Of a stretch of DNA of 64,000 nt, positions 50,992 to 61,077 are shown piece by piece. This DNA comes from Pelobacter sp. (GTDB lineage: Bacteria > Desulfobacterota > Desulfuromonadia > Geobacterales > Pseudopelobacteraceae). The stretch covers positions 1 through 64,000 of the forward strand of contig JAVBXN010000013.1 of NCBI GenBank assembly GCA_030824515.1, in the 5' to 3' direction. Below the pieces are notes generated by a model, which saw only the letters and a list, made by a program, of their open reading frames with translations, did not search any database and was not told the origin of the DNA. Every line of letters begins with the position of its first letter. The first letter of the stretch is position 1. A program made the position numbers and the translations under genes.

Positions 50992-52836
50992 ATGAACGAA
51001 AAACCGTATACCATCATCGATCGCCTGCGCCGGGAAGTGCTGACCGGCGACGGTGCCATCGGCACCATGCTCTATGCCAAGGGGGTCGGTCTAGACAGCA
51101 ACTTCGAACATCTGAATCTGGTCCGCCCGGCGCTGGTCAGGGAACTGGCCGGCGAATACGCCGCAGCCGGCGCTCAGTTGATCGAGACCAACACCTTTGG
51201 CGCCAACTACACCAAACTGTCCGCTATCGGCCTGGGACACAAGGTGGCCGAGATCAACCTGGCCGGCGCGGCAATCGCCCGCGAGGCGGCCGCCGGCCGT
51301 GATATCCTGGTAGCCGGCTCCGTGGGACCGCTGGTACAGATCAAGGGCGATGACCGGGAGCTGACCCGAACAGAGATGGAGGCGGTCTTTCGTGTGCAGT
51401 GCAACGCACTGGCCGAGGGGGGCGTCGATCTGCTGCTGCTGGAGACCTTTTCTTCCCTGGAGCAGCTGGAAGCGGCGCTTCGGGCCGCGCGCGGCTGCGG
51501 CCTGCCAGTCAGCGCCTCAATGGCCTTCATGGAGGGGGGACGCAGCGCCGACGGCACATCGGTGGAGCGTTTCTGCGGGGCAATGGAATCAGCCGGTGCC
51601 GACATCATCGGCGCCAACTGCGGCGCTGGTCCGCTGGAACTGCTCAAGGTAATCAAGCGTCTGGCCATGCTGACCGACAAGCCGATCAGCGCCTATGCCA
51701 ACAGTGGTTTCCCCGAGTATCGCGACGGGCGCTATATCTACCGCGCCACCCCGGAGTATTTCGCCGGCATGGCGGCCGAGATGGCGGCCGCCGGCGCGAA
51801 CCTGCTGGGAGGCTGCTGCGGCACGACGCCCGAGCATATCGCGGCCATTGCCCGAAGGATCGGCGGCGCCACACCCGCCGCCAGGAGCAAGATTCCGCAC
51901 ATCGCCGTTTCCGAGCCGGTCGAGGAAACACGCCAGGCGGCCTCCTTTCTGGACAGCTGGGGCGCCCGCAAGGTGATCACCGTCGAACTGGACCCGCCCA
52001 AGGGCACCGATTGCAGCCGGATCATCGCCGGCAGCCGACGCCTGAAGGAGGCCGGGGCCGACGCGATCAACCTGGCCGAGAATCCGCTGGCGCGGCCACG
52101 CATGGGCAACATCGCCCTGGGCAGCGTCATCCAGCGTGAAGTCGGCATCGAAGTCATCGTGCACGTCACCGGCCGCGACCGCAACCTGATCGGCATGCAG
52201 TCCGACCTGATGGGAGCCAACCTGCTGGGCATCCGCTCGATTCTGGCGGTGACCGGGGACCCGGCCACGATGGGAGACCACGCCGGCGCAAAATCGGTAT
52301 TCGACCTGCACTCCTTTACCCTGATCAAGCTGTTGAGCGACATGAACCGGGGGGTGAACGCGATCGGCAACCCGATCGGCGAAGGAACCGGCTTCACGAT
52401 CGGCGCCGCCTTCAACCCCAACACCCGCAACATGGCGGTCCAGGCCGAGCGGCTGCGCAGGAAAGTCGCCAACGGCGCCCGTTTCACCCAGACCCAGCCG
52501 ATCTACGATCCGGCCATCCTGTTCGAGGCGCTGGAAGCGACCCGCGACTGCGGCATTCCCTTTCTGCCCGGCATCATGCCGCTGGTCAGCGAACGCAACG
52601 CCGAATACCTGAACAACGAAGTGCCGGGCATCACCGTGCCGGACGCTGTCCGCGCCCGCATGAAAGGGCTCGAAAAAGAGGCCGGCGCGCGGGAAGGACT
52701 GGCGATTGCAAAAGAGTTCATCGACGCGACCATCGGCGCGGTGGGGGGCTATTACCTGATCCCCCCCTTCGGCAAGCACGAGCTGGCCGAGGAATTGATC
52801 AGACATATCAAGCAGCGTGAGAGGGAACAAAAATGA
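50992..52836 (+). CDS. Bifunctional homocysteine S-methyltransferase/methylenetetrahydrofolate reductase
   Basis: The 614-residue protein is a fusion. Residues 1-295 are a Zn-dependent homocysteine methyltransferase (GDGAIGTML, ETNTFGANY, GANCGAG and GGCCGTTPEH carrying the three zinc Cys). Residues 310-610 are MetF (VTVELDPPKGTD, GIRSILAVTGDP, GARFTQTQPIYD). It can supply methyl groups by reducing methylene-THF and methylating homocysteine. The same fusion is known as YitJ in Bacillus. Its stop overlaps the next gene by 4 nt. Confidence 0.93.
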   Translation: MNEKPYTIIDRLRREVLTGDGAIGTMLYAKGVGLDSNFEHLNLVRPALVRELAGEYAAAGAQLIETNTFGANYTKLSAIGLGHKVAEINLAGAAIAREAAAGRDILVAGSVGPLVQIKGDDRELTRTEMEAVFRVQCNALAEGGVDLLLLETFSSLEQLEAALRAARGCGLPVSASMAFMEGGRSADGTSVERFCGAMESAGADIIGANCGAGPLELLKVIKRLAMLTDKPISAYANSGFPEYRDGRYIYRATPEYFAGMAAEMAAAGANLLGGCCGTTPEHIAAIARRIGGATPAARSKIPHIAVSEPVEETRQAASFLDSWGARKVITVELDPPKGTDCSRIIAGSRRLKEAGADAINLAENPLARPRMGNIALGSVIQREVGIEVIVHVTGRDRNLIGMQSDLMGANLLGIRSILAVTGDPATMGDHAGAKSVFDLHSFTLIKLLSDMNRGVNAIGNPIGEGTGFTIGAAFNPNTRNMAVQAERLRRKVANGARFTQTQPIYDPAILFEALEATRDCGIPFLPGIMPLVSERNAEYLNNEVPGITVPDAVRARMKGLEKEAGAREGLAIAKEFIDATIGAVGGYYLIPPFGKHELAEELIRHIKQREREQK

Positions 52837-53246
52837 CAGTTTGGATAAAAAGGGCATTACTGCTGGCCGTCTGCCTGACGATGACCGCCTGCGTTTCCGA
52901 GATGGGACTGCGCGAAGAGTTCGAGAAGAGCATGCGGGCCTACAATCGCATGCTGCGCTGGCAGGAGGTTGAAAATGCCGGCATGACCTACGTCGATAAA
53001 GAGCAGCGCGACGAGTTCATGCGCAACGCCGAATCGCTCAGGAGAAGGGGGGTCACGCTGACCGACTTCCGCATCCTGACCTTCGAATGCCTGCCGGACA
53101 AGAAAACCGGGGACGTGGTGGCCGAATTCGACTACTTCATCCTCCCCTCCAACCGTATCCGGACCGTGACCTACCGCCAGGAGTGGTTCTACCAGGACCT
53201 GCTCAAAAGCTGGAAGCTCAAGAGCGGGCTGCCCCCCTTCGAATAG
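52833..53246 (+). CDS. Small hypothetical lipoprotein
   Basis: The 137-residue protein has a lipoprotein signal (MTACVS, lipobox Cys near residue 20). The mature part is helical then beta (RAYNRMLRWQEVENAGMTY, then FDYFILPSNRIRTVTYRQEWFYQD). It starts inside the end of the metF fusion (ATGA) and lies 6 nt before xerC, so it is in that operon. The family is conserved in appearance but of unknown function. Confidence 0.7.
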   Translation: MTVWIKRALLLAVCLTMTACVSEMGLREEFEKSMRAYNRMLRWQEVENAGMTYVDKEQRDEFMRNAESLRRRGVTLTDFRILTFECLPDKKTGDVVAEFDYFILPSNRIRTVTYRQEWFYQDLLKSWKLKSGLPPFE

Positions 53247-53252
53247 CGGACG

Positions 53253-54158
53253 ATGGAGACTTTAGCCCGGCAGATAAACGCTTTTTCCGGTTACCTGGAA
53301 AACGAGCGCAATGTGTCGCCGCATACCCTGGCGGCCTATAACAGCGACCTGGCGCAGTGGCTGGCGTTTGTCCGCTCAGAAAAAGGGGATGACGTATCCG
53401 CCCGGGATATCGACCATCTGCTGCTGCGGCGCTACCTGGCCGGGCTGTCAAAAACCACCAAGAAGAGTTCGATCGGCAGGAAGCTGGCCGCCATCCGCTC
53501 CTTCTTCCGTTTCCTGCTGCGACGCGGCATGATCACCAAAAACCCGGCCGAGCTGATCGCCACGCCCAAAAAGGAGCAGCGGCTGCCGTTTCACCTGGAT
53601 ATCGACCAGGCCACCAGCCTGATGGAGGCTCCGGACGAGGAACAGCAGCACGCCCGGCGCGACCGCGCCATTCTGGAACTGCTCTATTCCAGCGGCTTGC
53701 GGGTTTCGGAACTGACCGGACTGAATATCGGCGAGATCGACCTGACGGCCGGCATGGTGCGGGTGATGGGCAAGGGCGGCAAGGAGCGCATCGTCCCGGT
53801 CGGCAGCCGCGCCCTGGAAGCTCTGCAGGCTTACCTGGATGAACGTTCCGACCTGCAGAACGGGGCGGCGCTTTTTCTCAACACCCGCGGACAGAGGATC
53901 AACCGCCGCAGCGTGGCCCGCATCGTTGATGCCCATGTGCTGCGCATCGCCGCCTTCAAACGGATTTCGCCGCACACGCTGCGGCACACCTTCGCCACCC
54001 ACCTGCTGGAGGGGGGCGCGGACCTGCGCGCGATCCAGGAACTGCTGGGACACGCCTCGCTCTCCACCACCCAGAAATACACCCACGTCAGCATCGACCG
54101 CCTGATGGAAGTCTACGACAAGGCCCATCCCAAGGCGCATGCCGTGGACGGAGAGTGA
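53253..54158 (+). CDS. xerC: Tyrosine recombinase XerC
   Basis: The 301-residue recombinase has an N-terminal SAM-like core-binding domain (residues 1-95) and a catalytic domain with all signature residues: Arg in SSGLRVSEL, Lys in GKGGKER, His-x-x-Arg in [16 protein letters not shown], His in [11 protein letters not shown] and Tyr in KYTHVS. The length and its place before ftsK fit the housekeeping chromosome-dimer resolvase rather than a mobile-element integrase. XerD and dif are not in the window. Confidence 0.9.
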   Translation: METLARQINAFSGYLENERNVSPHTLAAYNSDLAQWLAFVRSEKGDDVSARDIDHLLLRRYLAGLSKTTKKSSIGRKLAAIRSFFRFLLRRGMITKNPAELIATPKKEQRLPFHLDIDQATSLMEAPDEEQQHARRDRAILELLYSSGLRVSELTGLNIGEIDLTAGMVRVMGKGGKERIVPVGSRALEALQAYLDERSDLQNGAALFLNTRGQRINRRSVARIVDAHVLRIAAFKRISPHTLRHTFATHLLEGGADLRAIQELLGHASLSTTQKYTHVSIDRLMEVYDKAHPKAHAVDGE

Positions 54159-54246
54159 CCCGCCCATTTTTTCTTTGCCTACCTCAGCCGATTGCTAGTA
54201 GTATATTCCGGTTTTATAATCTAACTCAGCGGATACCCAGGCACAC

Positions 54247-56589
54247 ATGGAAGAACCCAAAAAAGACAAATTGATCAAGGAACTGCAGGGGATGGCGCTG
54301 GGAGCGGTCGGTGTGTTTTTCATGCTGGCCTTTCTGACCTATAATACCGGCGATGTTTCCTGGAACAGCTACTCAAACGAGGGCAGTATTCACAACCTGG
54401 GAGGACGCCTCGGCGCCCAGGTGGCCGACCTGTTTTTCAGCAGCTTCGGCCTGGCTTCCTACCTGATCCCGCTGGCACTGCTGTACATGTCCTATACCCT
54501 GTTCCGCTTCAAGGAGATCCGGCTGCGCTCCTACAAGCTGATAGCGTCAGCCGGTTTGTTGTTCTCGCTGGCGACCCTGTTCGCCTTTTTCCGGGACAAG
54601 ACATCTCTGTTTGAACAGCAGGTGCCGACCGGCGGACTGGTGGGTGTGGTCACGGCTCATTTCCTGAAGAGCACGGTCGGCACGGCCGGTGCGCTGCTGC
54701 TGCTGTTGCCGCTTCTGGCTGCCTGCATCATGATCCTGGCGCACTTTTCCTTTGTGCTGTTTGCCGGCTGGTGGCTGGAAAACCTCAAGCACAAACTGGC
54801 TGCCTGGCAGGAGCGCCGCAGCCATGATCGCGAAGAAAAAGAAAAACAGAACGCCAAGAAGGAAGGCCTGCCGGCCGCTGCCGCCTCAAGCGGACCGGTC
54901 ATCAAGCCGGCCGCCGCGCCCCCGCCACGTCCCAACCTGATCAAGAAGGAAAAGGAAAAGAAAAAGGAAGACGCCAAAACCGCAGCGGTGCAGGAAACCT
55001 TCGAGTTCATCAAGGCCGAGGGAAATTTCCACACGCCCCCTTTCTCGCTGTTGGATATTCCCCCCGCCACCGAGAAGACCCTCGACCGCGACGCGCTGAC
55101 CTTGAATGCGCGCCTGCTGGAGAAGAAACTCAAAGATTACAACATCGACGGCGAAGTGGTGGAAATCTGCCCCGGACCGGTGATCACGATGTATGAATTC
55201 TCTCCGGCGCCGGGAATCAAGATCAGCCGGATTGCCGGCCTGACCGACGACCTGACCATGGCGCTGCAGGCCATGTCAATCCGCATCGTGGCGCCGATCC
55301 CCGGCAAGGGGGTAGTCGGCATCGAGGTTCCCAACCGGGACCGCGACATGGTCTTCCTGCGGGAAATCTTCAACTGCGAGCATTTCTCCCACAGCAAGAT
55401 GAAACTGCCGCTGGCACTGGGCAAGGATATCGCCGGCCTGCCGGTGGTGACCGACCTGGCCAAGGCCCCGCATCTGCTGGTGGCCGGCTCGACCGGTTCC
55501 GGCAAGTCGGTTTCGATCAACACCATGATCCTTTCGCTTTTGTACACATCCACCCCCCAGGATGTGCGCATGATCATGGTTGACCCCAAGATGCTTGAGT
55601 TCTCGATGTACGAGGGGATTCCGCACCTGCTGCTGCCGGTCGTGACCGAACCCAAGAAGGCCTCGCTGGCGCTGAAATGGGCGGTCAACGAGATGGAGCG
55701 CCGCTATACGCTGCTGTCGGACAAGGGTGTCCGCAATATCGATTCCTACAACAAGAAACTGGCCGGCGAGCTGCTGGAGCAGGAAGAGCTGAACTCGGTT
55801 CCGGAAGCCGAGATCATCGAGGAGCTGGAGGATATCGTCGAGGGAGGCGAAGCCGATATCGATCCGATCCCCTTCGTGGTCGACGACGACGTGATCCTGG
55901 AGCATAGCCACCTACCCTATATCGTGGTAATCGTGGACGAGCTGGCCGACCTGATGATGGTGGCCGGCCGCGAAGTCGAGGAGCATATCGCCCGCCTGGC
56001 CCAGAAGGCACGCGCCTCGGGCATCCACCTGATCCTGGCCACCCAGCGACCTTCGGTGGACGTGATCACCGGCCTGATCAAGGCCAACCTGCCGTCGCGC
56101 ATATCTTTCCAGGTCACCTCGAAAGTTGATTCGCGCACCATCCTGGACACCAATGGCGCCGAAAGCCTGCTGGGCAACGGCGACATGCTCTACATGCCGC
56201 CCGGAACCTCGCGCCTGCAGCGTATCCACGGCGCGTTCGTATCCGATGCCGAGGTGCAGCGCGTGGTGGACTTCCTAAAGAAGCAGGGCAAGCCGGTCTA
56301 CGAGAAGTCGATCATGGAGATGAAGGATGCCGACGAGAAGGGCTCTTCCGGCAATGAAGAAGAACAGGACGAGCGTTGGGAGGATGCGCTGCGGCTGGTG
56401 GCCGAGACCAAGCAGGCCAGCATATCGATGGTCCAGCGCCGGCTGCGGATCGGCTACAACCGCGCCGCCCGCATCGTCGAAATGATGGAGAGCGAAGGGA
56501 TGATCGCCCCCAGCGACGGCACCAGCAAGCCGCGCGAGATCTATATGGATGTTATCCACGCCTATCTTAATTCGCAGTTGACGAGGTGA
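54247..56589 (+). CDS. ftsK: DNA translocase FtsK/SpoIIIE
   Basis: The 780-residue protein has four N-terminal membrane segments (residues 15-180), a charged Lys/Glu/Pro-rich linker (190-260), the alpha and beta motor domains (270-690; Walker A in VAGSTGSGKSVS, Walker B VVIVDELADLMM, GIHLILATQRPSVDVITG) and a C-terminal winged-helix gamma domain (about 715-780; KQASISMVQRRLRIGYNRAARI). It pumps DNA at the septum and activates Xer recombination, fitting the adjacent xerC. Confidence 0.95.
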   Translation: MEEPKKDKLIKELQGMALGAVGVFFMLAFLTYNTGDVSWNSYSNEGSIHNLGGRLGAQVADLFFSSFGLASYLIPLALLYMSYTLFRFKEIRLRSYKLIASAGLLFSLATLFAFFRDKTSLFEQQVPTGGLVGVVTAHFLKSTVGTAGALLLLLPLLAACIMILAHFSFVLFAGWWLENLKHKLAAWQERRSHDREEKEKQNAKKEGLPAAAASSGPVIKPAAAPPPRPNLIKKEKEKKKEDAKTAAVQETFEFIKAEGNFHTPPFSLLDIPPATEKTLDRDALTLNARLLEKKLKDYNIDGEVVEICPGPVITMYEFSPAPGIKISRIAGLTDDLTMALQAMSIRIVAPIPGKGVVGIEVPNRDRDMVFLREIFNCEHFSHSKMKLPLALGKDIAGLPVVTDLAKAPHLLVAGSTGSGKSVSINTMILSLLYTSTPQDVRMIMVDPKMLEFSMYEGIPHLLLPVVTEPKKASLALKWAVNEMERRYTLLSDKGVRNIDSYNKKLAGELLEQEELNSVPEAEIIEELEDIVEGGEADIDPIPFVVDDDVILEHSHLPYIVVIVDELADLMMVAGREVEEHIARLAQKARASGIHLILATQRPSVDVITGLIKANLPSRISFQVTSKVDSRTILDTNGAESLLGNGDMLYMPPGTSRLQRIHGAFVSDAEVQRVVDFLKKQGKPVYEKSIMEMKDADEKGSSGNEEEQDERWEDALRLVAETKQASISMVQRRLRIGYNRAARIVEMMESEGMIAPSDGTSKPREIYMDVIHAYLNSQLTR

Positions 56590-56594
56590 GAGAC

Positions 56595-57371
56595 ATGACT
56601 AAAATACAGGCCAGCGCCATCCAGTTCAACGTCAACCAGGGAGATGTGGACGCCAACCTGGCCCATGTTCGCCAAGCACTGGCCCGCGCCGCCGCACAGG
56701 GCGCCAACCTGGCGGTGCTGCCGGAAATGTGGTCCAGCGGTTTTGACTACAGGAACCTGAACCAGCTGGCGCTTCGGACAGCCGGGATCGTCGAGGAGCT
56801 GCTGGCCCTGTCGCGGGAGCTGAAGCTGGTGATCGTCGGCAGCATGCCGGAACCGAACGGCGACAAGGTTTTCAACACGATCTATGTGGTGGATAACGGC
56901 GTGCTGGCCGGGGTCTATCGCAAAATTCACCTGTTCTCTCTGCTGGGAGAGGACCGGGCCTTCTCCGGCGGCGACCGCTGGCTGCTGGCGGATACCTCGA
57001 TCGGCAAAGTCGGCGTGATCATCTGCTACGACCTGCGTTTTCCGGAGTTGACCCGACGGCTGGCGCTGGAAGGCGCCAGTGTGATCTGCGTGCCGGCCCA
57101 GTGGCCCAAGCCGCGACAGGAGCATTGGCGGACCCTGCTGAGGGCGCGGGCGATCGAGAATCAGCTGTTTGTCGTGTCGTGCAACGCCTGCGGCCGCATC
57201 GGCAAGCTGGATTTCTTCGGCATGAGCATGATCATCAATCCCAAAGGCGAGCTGCTGGCGGAAGCCGGCGAGGAGCAGTGCGAGATCGCTGCCGGGCTGG
57301 AAATGCGCGAACTGGAGGAATGGCGGGCACAGATCCCCTGCTTCAACGACCGCAAGCCGGAATATTATTAA
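56595..57371 (+). CDS. Carbon-nitrogen hydrolase (nitrilase/omega-amidase type)
   Basis: The ATG at 56595 follows GAGGTGAG; a GTG nine bases earlier overlaps the ftsK stop. The 258-residue enzyme shows the Glu-Lys-Cys triad: Glu in LAVLPEMWSSG, Lys in YRKIHLF and Cys in VGVIICYDLRFPE. The pattern fits omega-amidase/YafV-like hydrolases acting on keto-acid amides. It is probably translated from the ftsK transcript. Confidence 0.88.
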   Translation: MTKIQASAIQFNVNQGDVDANLAHVRQALARAAAQGANLAVLPEMWSSGFDYRNLNQLALRTAGIVEELLALSRELKLVIVGSMPEPNGDKVFNTIYVVDNGVLAGVYRKIHLFSLLGEDRAFSGGDRWLLADTSIGKVGVIICYDLRFPELTRRLALEGASVICVPAQWPKPRQEHWRTLLRARAIENQLFVVSCNACGRIGKLDFFGMSMIINPKGELLAEAGEEQCEIAAGLEMRELEEWRAQIPCFNDRKPEYY

Positions 57372-57374
57372 TAA

Positions 57375-58277
57375 TCACCCGCTGTACAACTCCTTCAACA
57401 ACTCCGGCCTGTCCAGTGATTTTCGCAACGCAATCCTGAGCGATTCCACCTGTTCAAATCCGTCGGCCTTGGTCATGCGCCCGTTCTTGTACAAGAGCCG
57501 CAGGCTCCTGCGCAGGGCATCGGCCGCCGCCAATGCCTTTTCCCCGGTCGGATCGGCCTTGAGCAACCGGGACTCTTCCGGGTTCCGCATATAATCCATA
57601 ACCGCCTCTCCGGCCAGCGTCATGTATTCGTCTCGGTCGTTTTCCGACAGCTGGTAACGCGAATTTTTGGACAGGGTCAGCATAACCCGCTGCCACTTCT
57701 CCAACCGTGACAGCAGCATGATCGAATTGAATATGCGCTTGTTGGTACCGAACGAGAAAATCGTCGCGGTCAGGACACTGCGCAGCATCTTGTCGTTGGC
57801 CTGCTGGTCCGAGCGGCACACATCCCTGGCCAGCTCCCAGATATCCTTTTCAACAAAGGTCTCGAAGCGCATCTCCCAATAGGCGTGTTTCATCGTCACG
57901 GTGGCGAAGGTGCGTATGATTTTGTAGGGAACGTAGTAGTTATGGGCAATCGTGTCAGCCGCCAGGTGGCAGAGATAGCCATAGGCACAAGCCCGCTGGC
58001 TGTCGGTTTCGGCCTTTTTCAATACCTTGAGTCCGATACCCCAGCGGTGGCAGTTCAACAGATAGTGGGTGAACTTCTTGCCGACAATGATATCCGCGGC
58101 GATGCAGCCGTAAAGGAAGTCGCGCGGATGCGCGGTCAGAAGCGCCGCCAGATGGCCCGGCAGTGTGGCGGAATTGGCCAGCACATTGGCCCCCAGCTGC
58201 AGGTGAATGCCGCCACCCCAGGCCAGGGCATCAGCAGGAATCAGAAAAACCGCGATCGCGGTCAACATAAATAGCAT
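57375..58277 (-). CDS. Zinc-dependent phospholipase C-like protein
   Basis: The 300-residue protein has a signal peptide ending ADALA, followed by mature WGGGIHL: an N-terminal Trp and His, the arrangement of zinc phospholipase C/S1-P1 nucleases, where the free N-terminus binds zinc. Later His and Asp ligands lie in YGYLCHLAADTIAHNYYVP (HxxxD and H). The C-terminal half is helical. Export and zinc binding are likely; substrate (phospholipid or other phosphodiester) is unproven. Confidence 0.8.
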   Translation of the reverse strand: MLFMLTAIAVFLIPADALAWGGGIHLQLGANVLANSATLPGHLAALLTAHPRDFLYGCIAADIIVGKKFTHYLLNCHRWGIGLKVLKKAETDSQRACAYGYLCHLAADTIAHNYYVPYKIIRTFATVTMKHAYWEMRFETFVEKDIWELARDVCRSDQQANDKMLRSVLTATIFSFGTNKRIFNSIMLLSRLEKWQRVMLTLSKNSRYQLSENDRDEYMTLAGEAVMDYMRNPEESRLLKADPTGEKALAAADALRRSLRLLYKNGRMTKADGFEQVESLRIALRKSLDRPELLKELYSG

Positions 58278-58383
58278 GGGTCTCTTTCGTTTTGACAGGC
58301 AGGCTGCTTGCTGATAGATTTCCGATACACTTTACTGTATCTGTTTGCCGGTTGCATCAAAAATGACGGCGGGAGCATCATTG

Positions 58384-59169
58384 ATGGTTATTCATTCGGT
58401 CCAGTCACAACTATGGGCGTCACTGGGCGCCTATCTTCATGATCTCAAGGAGAGCGGGATAGACGGTCTTTCGGCGGAATCCGCGAATACGTCAGTTCCG
58501 GAACCTCCCGTGCAGCAGGCGGCACCACCCCAGCCCGTACAGCAACCGAAAGCTGAAAAACCTGAACCGGGCATGCCTGAAAAGCACGAAACCCTGGAAC
58601 AGATCAGAAAAAACCTGGGCGCTTGCCAACGCTGCAAACTTGGCGCAACCAGGAAAACACTGGTTTTTGGCGTCGGCAATCCCAATGCCCGACTGGTGTT
58701 TGTCGGCGAGGGGCCGGGAGCGGATGAGGATGAAAAAGGGGAGCCTTTCGTGGGCGATGCAGGCAGGATGCTAAACCGGATCATTACCGCAATGGAACTT
58801 AAGCGCGAAGATGTCTACATCTGCAATGTGGTCAAATGCCGCCCGCCCCAGAACCGCAACCCGGAGAGCGATGAGATAGCGGCCTGTTCCCCATTCCTGC
58901 TGCGACAGCTGCACTCGGTCAAGCCGGAGGTTATCGTGGCGCTGGGCACCTTTGCGGCGCAGACCGCACTTGCCACCAGGGAGCCGATTTCAAAGCTGCG
59001 CGGCAAGTTCCATGACTTCCACGGCATCCCGCTGATGCCGACCTATCACCCCTCCTACCTGCTGCGCACCGGCGGTAATTCGGATTCGTTCTGGGCGGTG
59101 TGGGACGACATGACCCAGGTATTGCGGCTGCTGAAACTGCCGGTGCCGGACAAGAGCAGGAAGAAATAG
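58384..59169 (+). CDS. Family 4 uracil-DNA glycosylase (Fe-S)
   Basis: The ATG at 58384 follows CGGGAG. The 261-residue protein has a Pro/Gln-rich N-terminal extension (about residues 35-75), then the UDG core: CQRCKLG (cluster Cys pair), [20 protein letters not shown] (the GEGPG water-activating loop), [14 protein letters not shown] with the next Cys, and [11 protein letters not shown] (the HPS loop). It removes uracil from DNA. The Fe-S cluster and GEGPG loop place it in family 4/Udgb-like rather than family 1. Confidence 0.92.
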   Translation: MVIHSVQSQLWASLGAYLHDLKESGIDGLSAESANTSVPEPPVQQAAPPQPVQQPKAEKPEPGMPEKHETLEQIRKNLGACQRCKLGATRKTLVFGVGNPNARLVFVGEGPGADEDEKGEPFVGDAGRMLNRIITAMELKREDVYICNVVKCRPPQNRNPESDEIAACSPFLLRQLHSVKPEVIVALGTFAAQTALATREPISKLRGKFHDFHGIPLMPTYHPSYLLRTGGNSDSFWAVWDDMTQVLRLLKLPVPDKSRKK

Positions 59170-59197
59170 GTGTCCTGGCCACTGGCAACGGTTTCGA

Positions 59198-60082
59198 CTA
59201 CAAGCCGTACCACCTTCTGACAACAAAAATCTCCTTGGATCTGCTTCCCGCGGGCCAGGCGTCAACCGGCCTGCGGGTACGCATGATCTCCTGCAGCCGT
59301 TTTGACAATCGCGTAATTACTACCCCGCCATTGCCCGGCTTTCCACACTCCAGCCGGCTTTCAATCGCGTTTTCACGATCCAGCACTATCACCACGTGTC
59401 CATTCCAGACGATCAGATCGAGCGGTTCCAGCAGGGGCATGATCTGCTCGGCTTTCCGGCCGGCAACCGCAACCGGGTTTCCGTATGCCACAAGCTGTGA
59501 CGTGTTGCGCGGCGTCCAGCCGCCGGTTGCCTGATAGAGCAGTCCGGAGCAGTCCAACCCGGCCAGCGTGAATTTGGCTGCATCTGCCTGGCCGAGGGTT
59601 CCCGTGAACCATTTTGTCAATTCCGGCACACCGCTCTGCAGATTGCCGCCCCAGACGTATGAGCTGCCGAGAGAATTTTTCAAGTTCGCCGCAACCCGTT
59701 CCCGCGCCGGCAGGGACTTTGCACGGGGAGTCGGAACAACGCTCCCCAGCTTCAGAGAACCGCAGTCCACGTAAAGCCGGACTCCAGGCGAAGCTTGGTA
59801 CTCCTCGGTTTCCACCCGGCAGATCGTAGCCGAGCCGCGCCTCTGCTCTTCCAGAATCTTGAAGACCGTTCCGGGCAGAGCGATGAACTCCAGTTCCCGG
59901 ACCTGTCCGCAGCGGTCGCTTTTTAAAACACGCCCGTCTTTCCCGCCGAACACACCCGCAAAATCGGCAGAGTTGAGCACCGGCGTGTTTTGACTGGCAA
60001 CCCCAAAGATTACCGGCTGACAATGGCACACCTGCGCGGTCCCGAAGATGGTCAGAAAAACAATGATCAGGTTGATTATCAT
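59198..60082 (-). CDS. NlpC/P60-family cell-wall peptidase
   Basis: The 294-residue protein has a signal peptide (residues 1-21), an SH3-like region (40-125) and an NlpC/P60 catalytic domain (about 150-270) with the nucleophile Cys in LAGLDCSGLLYQAT and the His in VWNGHVVIVLD. Such enzymes cut gamma-D-Glu-diaminopimelate bonds. Its start overlaps the stop of the upstream gene by 4 nt (ATGA), so the pair are co-translated. Confidence 0.85.
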   Translation of the reverse strand: MIINLIIVFLTIFGTAQVCHCQPVIFGVASQNTPVLNSADFAGVFGGKDGRVLKSDRCGQVRELEFIALPGTVFKILEEQRRGSATICRVETEEYQASPGVRLYVDCGSLKLGSVVPTPRAKSLPARERVAANLKNSLGSSYVWGGNLQSGVPELTKWFTGTLGQADAAKFTLAGLDCSGLLYQATGGWTPRNTSQLVAYGNPVAVAGRKAEQIMPLLEPLDLIVWNGHVVIVLDRENAIESRLECGKPGNGGVVITRLSKRLQEIMRTRRPVDAWPAGSRSKEIFVVRRWYGL

Positions 60083-60933
60083 TTGTGACGGCTGGCCTGG
60101 CGGACCAGCTCTTTCTGGGCAAAGGTCAGGCGTGGTGACGCAAGCAGATCGCGCAACGTGGCGGCAGGAAGCCCCGGCAGAAACATGGTGAACCAGATCG
60201 CAGGAGTACGCGGGTTCTTCAGGATCGCCAGGCGGATATTGGGGCGCCCTTTCCAGCGGCTGCTGCGGGCAACTATCGAAACATTTTCGGCCGTGGCCTG
60301 CGCCGACGAGAGGAACTGGTACAATGAGCCTTCTTTCAGATGCGGGTTGTCAAGACAGGCCTCAACCACATTCGGCAATCCTTCACGGAGCAGCGCCTCA
60401 ACCACCGCTGCCGTGCCACGACGCGCCAGGGTCAACTTGTTCCCCAGCGGCTGGGTCGGCAGGCGCTGGACGATGTTTCGTTCCGCGGCAAGGTGCACGT
60501 CGGCGGTTATTCCCGGCATCTGGCAGAGCTTGACCAGGTCGAATATATAGAGCAGTGGCAGCATCGCCGGAACCAGGTGGGGTGGCGTCTCGGGATGCCG
60601 CACCAGCGCGAATTTAACCGCATAGCTTTCAATCAGGCGTTTCTGGTTGAATATGGCCGCCGGGATTTCCCCCAGACCCCGCCGTTTGAGCAGCGTCAAC
60701 AGGTGCTGTTCGTCCAGGGCCGGGTTACGCAATGCCGCCAGTAACACATCTCCGCTGGCGTCCTGTACCACCGTAAACAGCTGGTCCTTATCCGCTGTAA
60801 GCACCTGCTGCAGCCTGCGTGACAGAATCTGTCCGCTCTCCGCATTTGTTGCGTAGTCCTGATCAGCGGTTCCGGCAGTAAAATCTTTAGTCATATCGGT
60901 CATGTCATGTTCCATGGGTTGCCTGTTAGCCAC
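60079..60933 (-). CDS. Helical-repeat hypothetical protein
   Basis: The 284-residue protein (GTG start; ATG at 60915 is also possible) is predicted to be all alpha-helical with repeat-like units: LLAALRNPALDEQHLLTLL, KFALVRHPETPPHLVPAML, VVEACLDNPHLKEGSLYQFL, IRLAILKNPRTPAIWFTMFL. Each has an R/K-x-P-x-(L/T) turn between helices, as in leucine-rich-variant/HEAT-like repeats. No enzyme motif is seen. It is coupled to the NlpC/P60 gene by an ATGA overlap. Confidence 0.7.
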   Translation of the reverse strand: MANRQPMEHDMTDMTKDFTAGTADQDYATNAESGQILSRRLQQVLTADKDQLFTVVQDASGDVLLAALRNPALDEQHLLTLLKRRGLGEIPAAIFNQKRLIESYAVKFALVRHPETPPHLVPAMLPLLYIFDLVKLCQMPGITADVHLAAERNIVQRLPTQPLGNKLTLARRGTAAVVEALLREGLPNVVEACLDNPHLKEGSLYQFLSSAQATAENVSIVARSSRWKGRPNIRLAILKNPRTPAIWFTMFLPGLPAATLRDLLASPRLTFAQKELVRQASRHK

Positions 60934-61077
60934 AAATCTAGCATTGCCGTACCAACCGATGCAATCATTTTGCCATTACCGGTTCGGCTGCATTTACTCT
61001 ATATGCATTCATCTGCGGTTGCACGGTCGAACGCTTCATGATAGAGATGAATCGATTTAAATCCGGAAAGGCAATCA

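Noticed and set aside
51589-52857. A 422-codon minus-strand frame opposite the methyltransferase/MTHFR fusion
   Set aside because: The plus strand encodes a complete well-conserved enzyme; the antisense frame has no recognisable domain.
53253-54158. Tyrosine recombinase as sign of an integrated mobile element
   Set aside because: Length, motifs and position before ftsK fit housekeeping XerC; no attachment-site repeats or phage genes lie around it.
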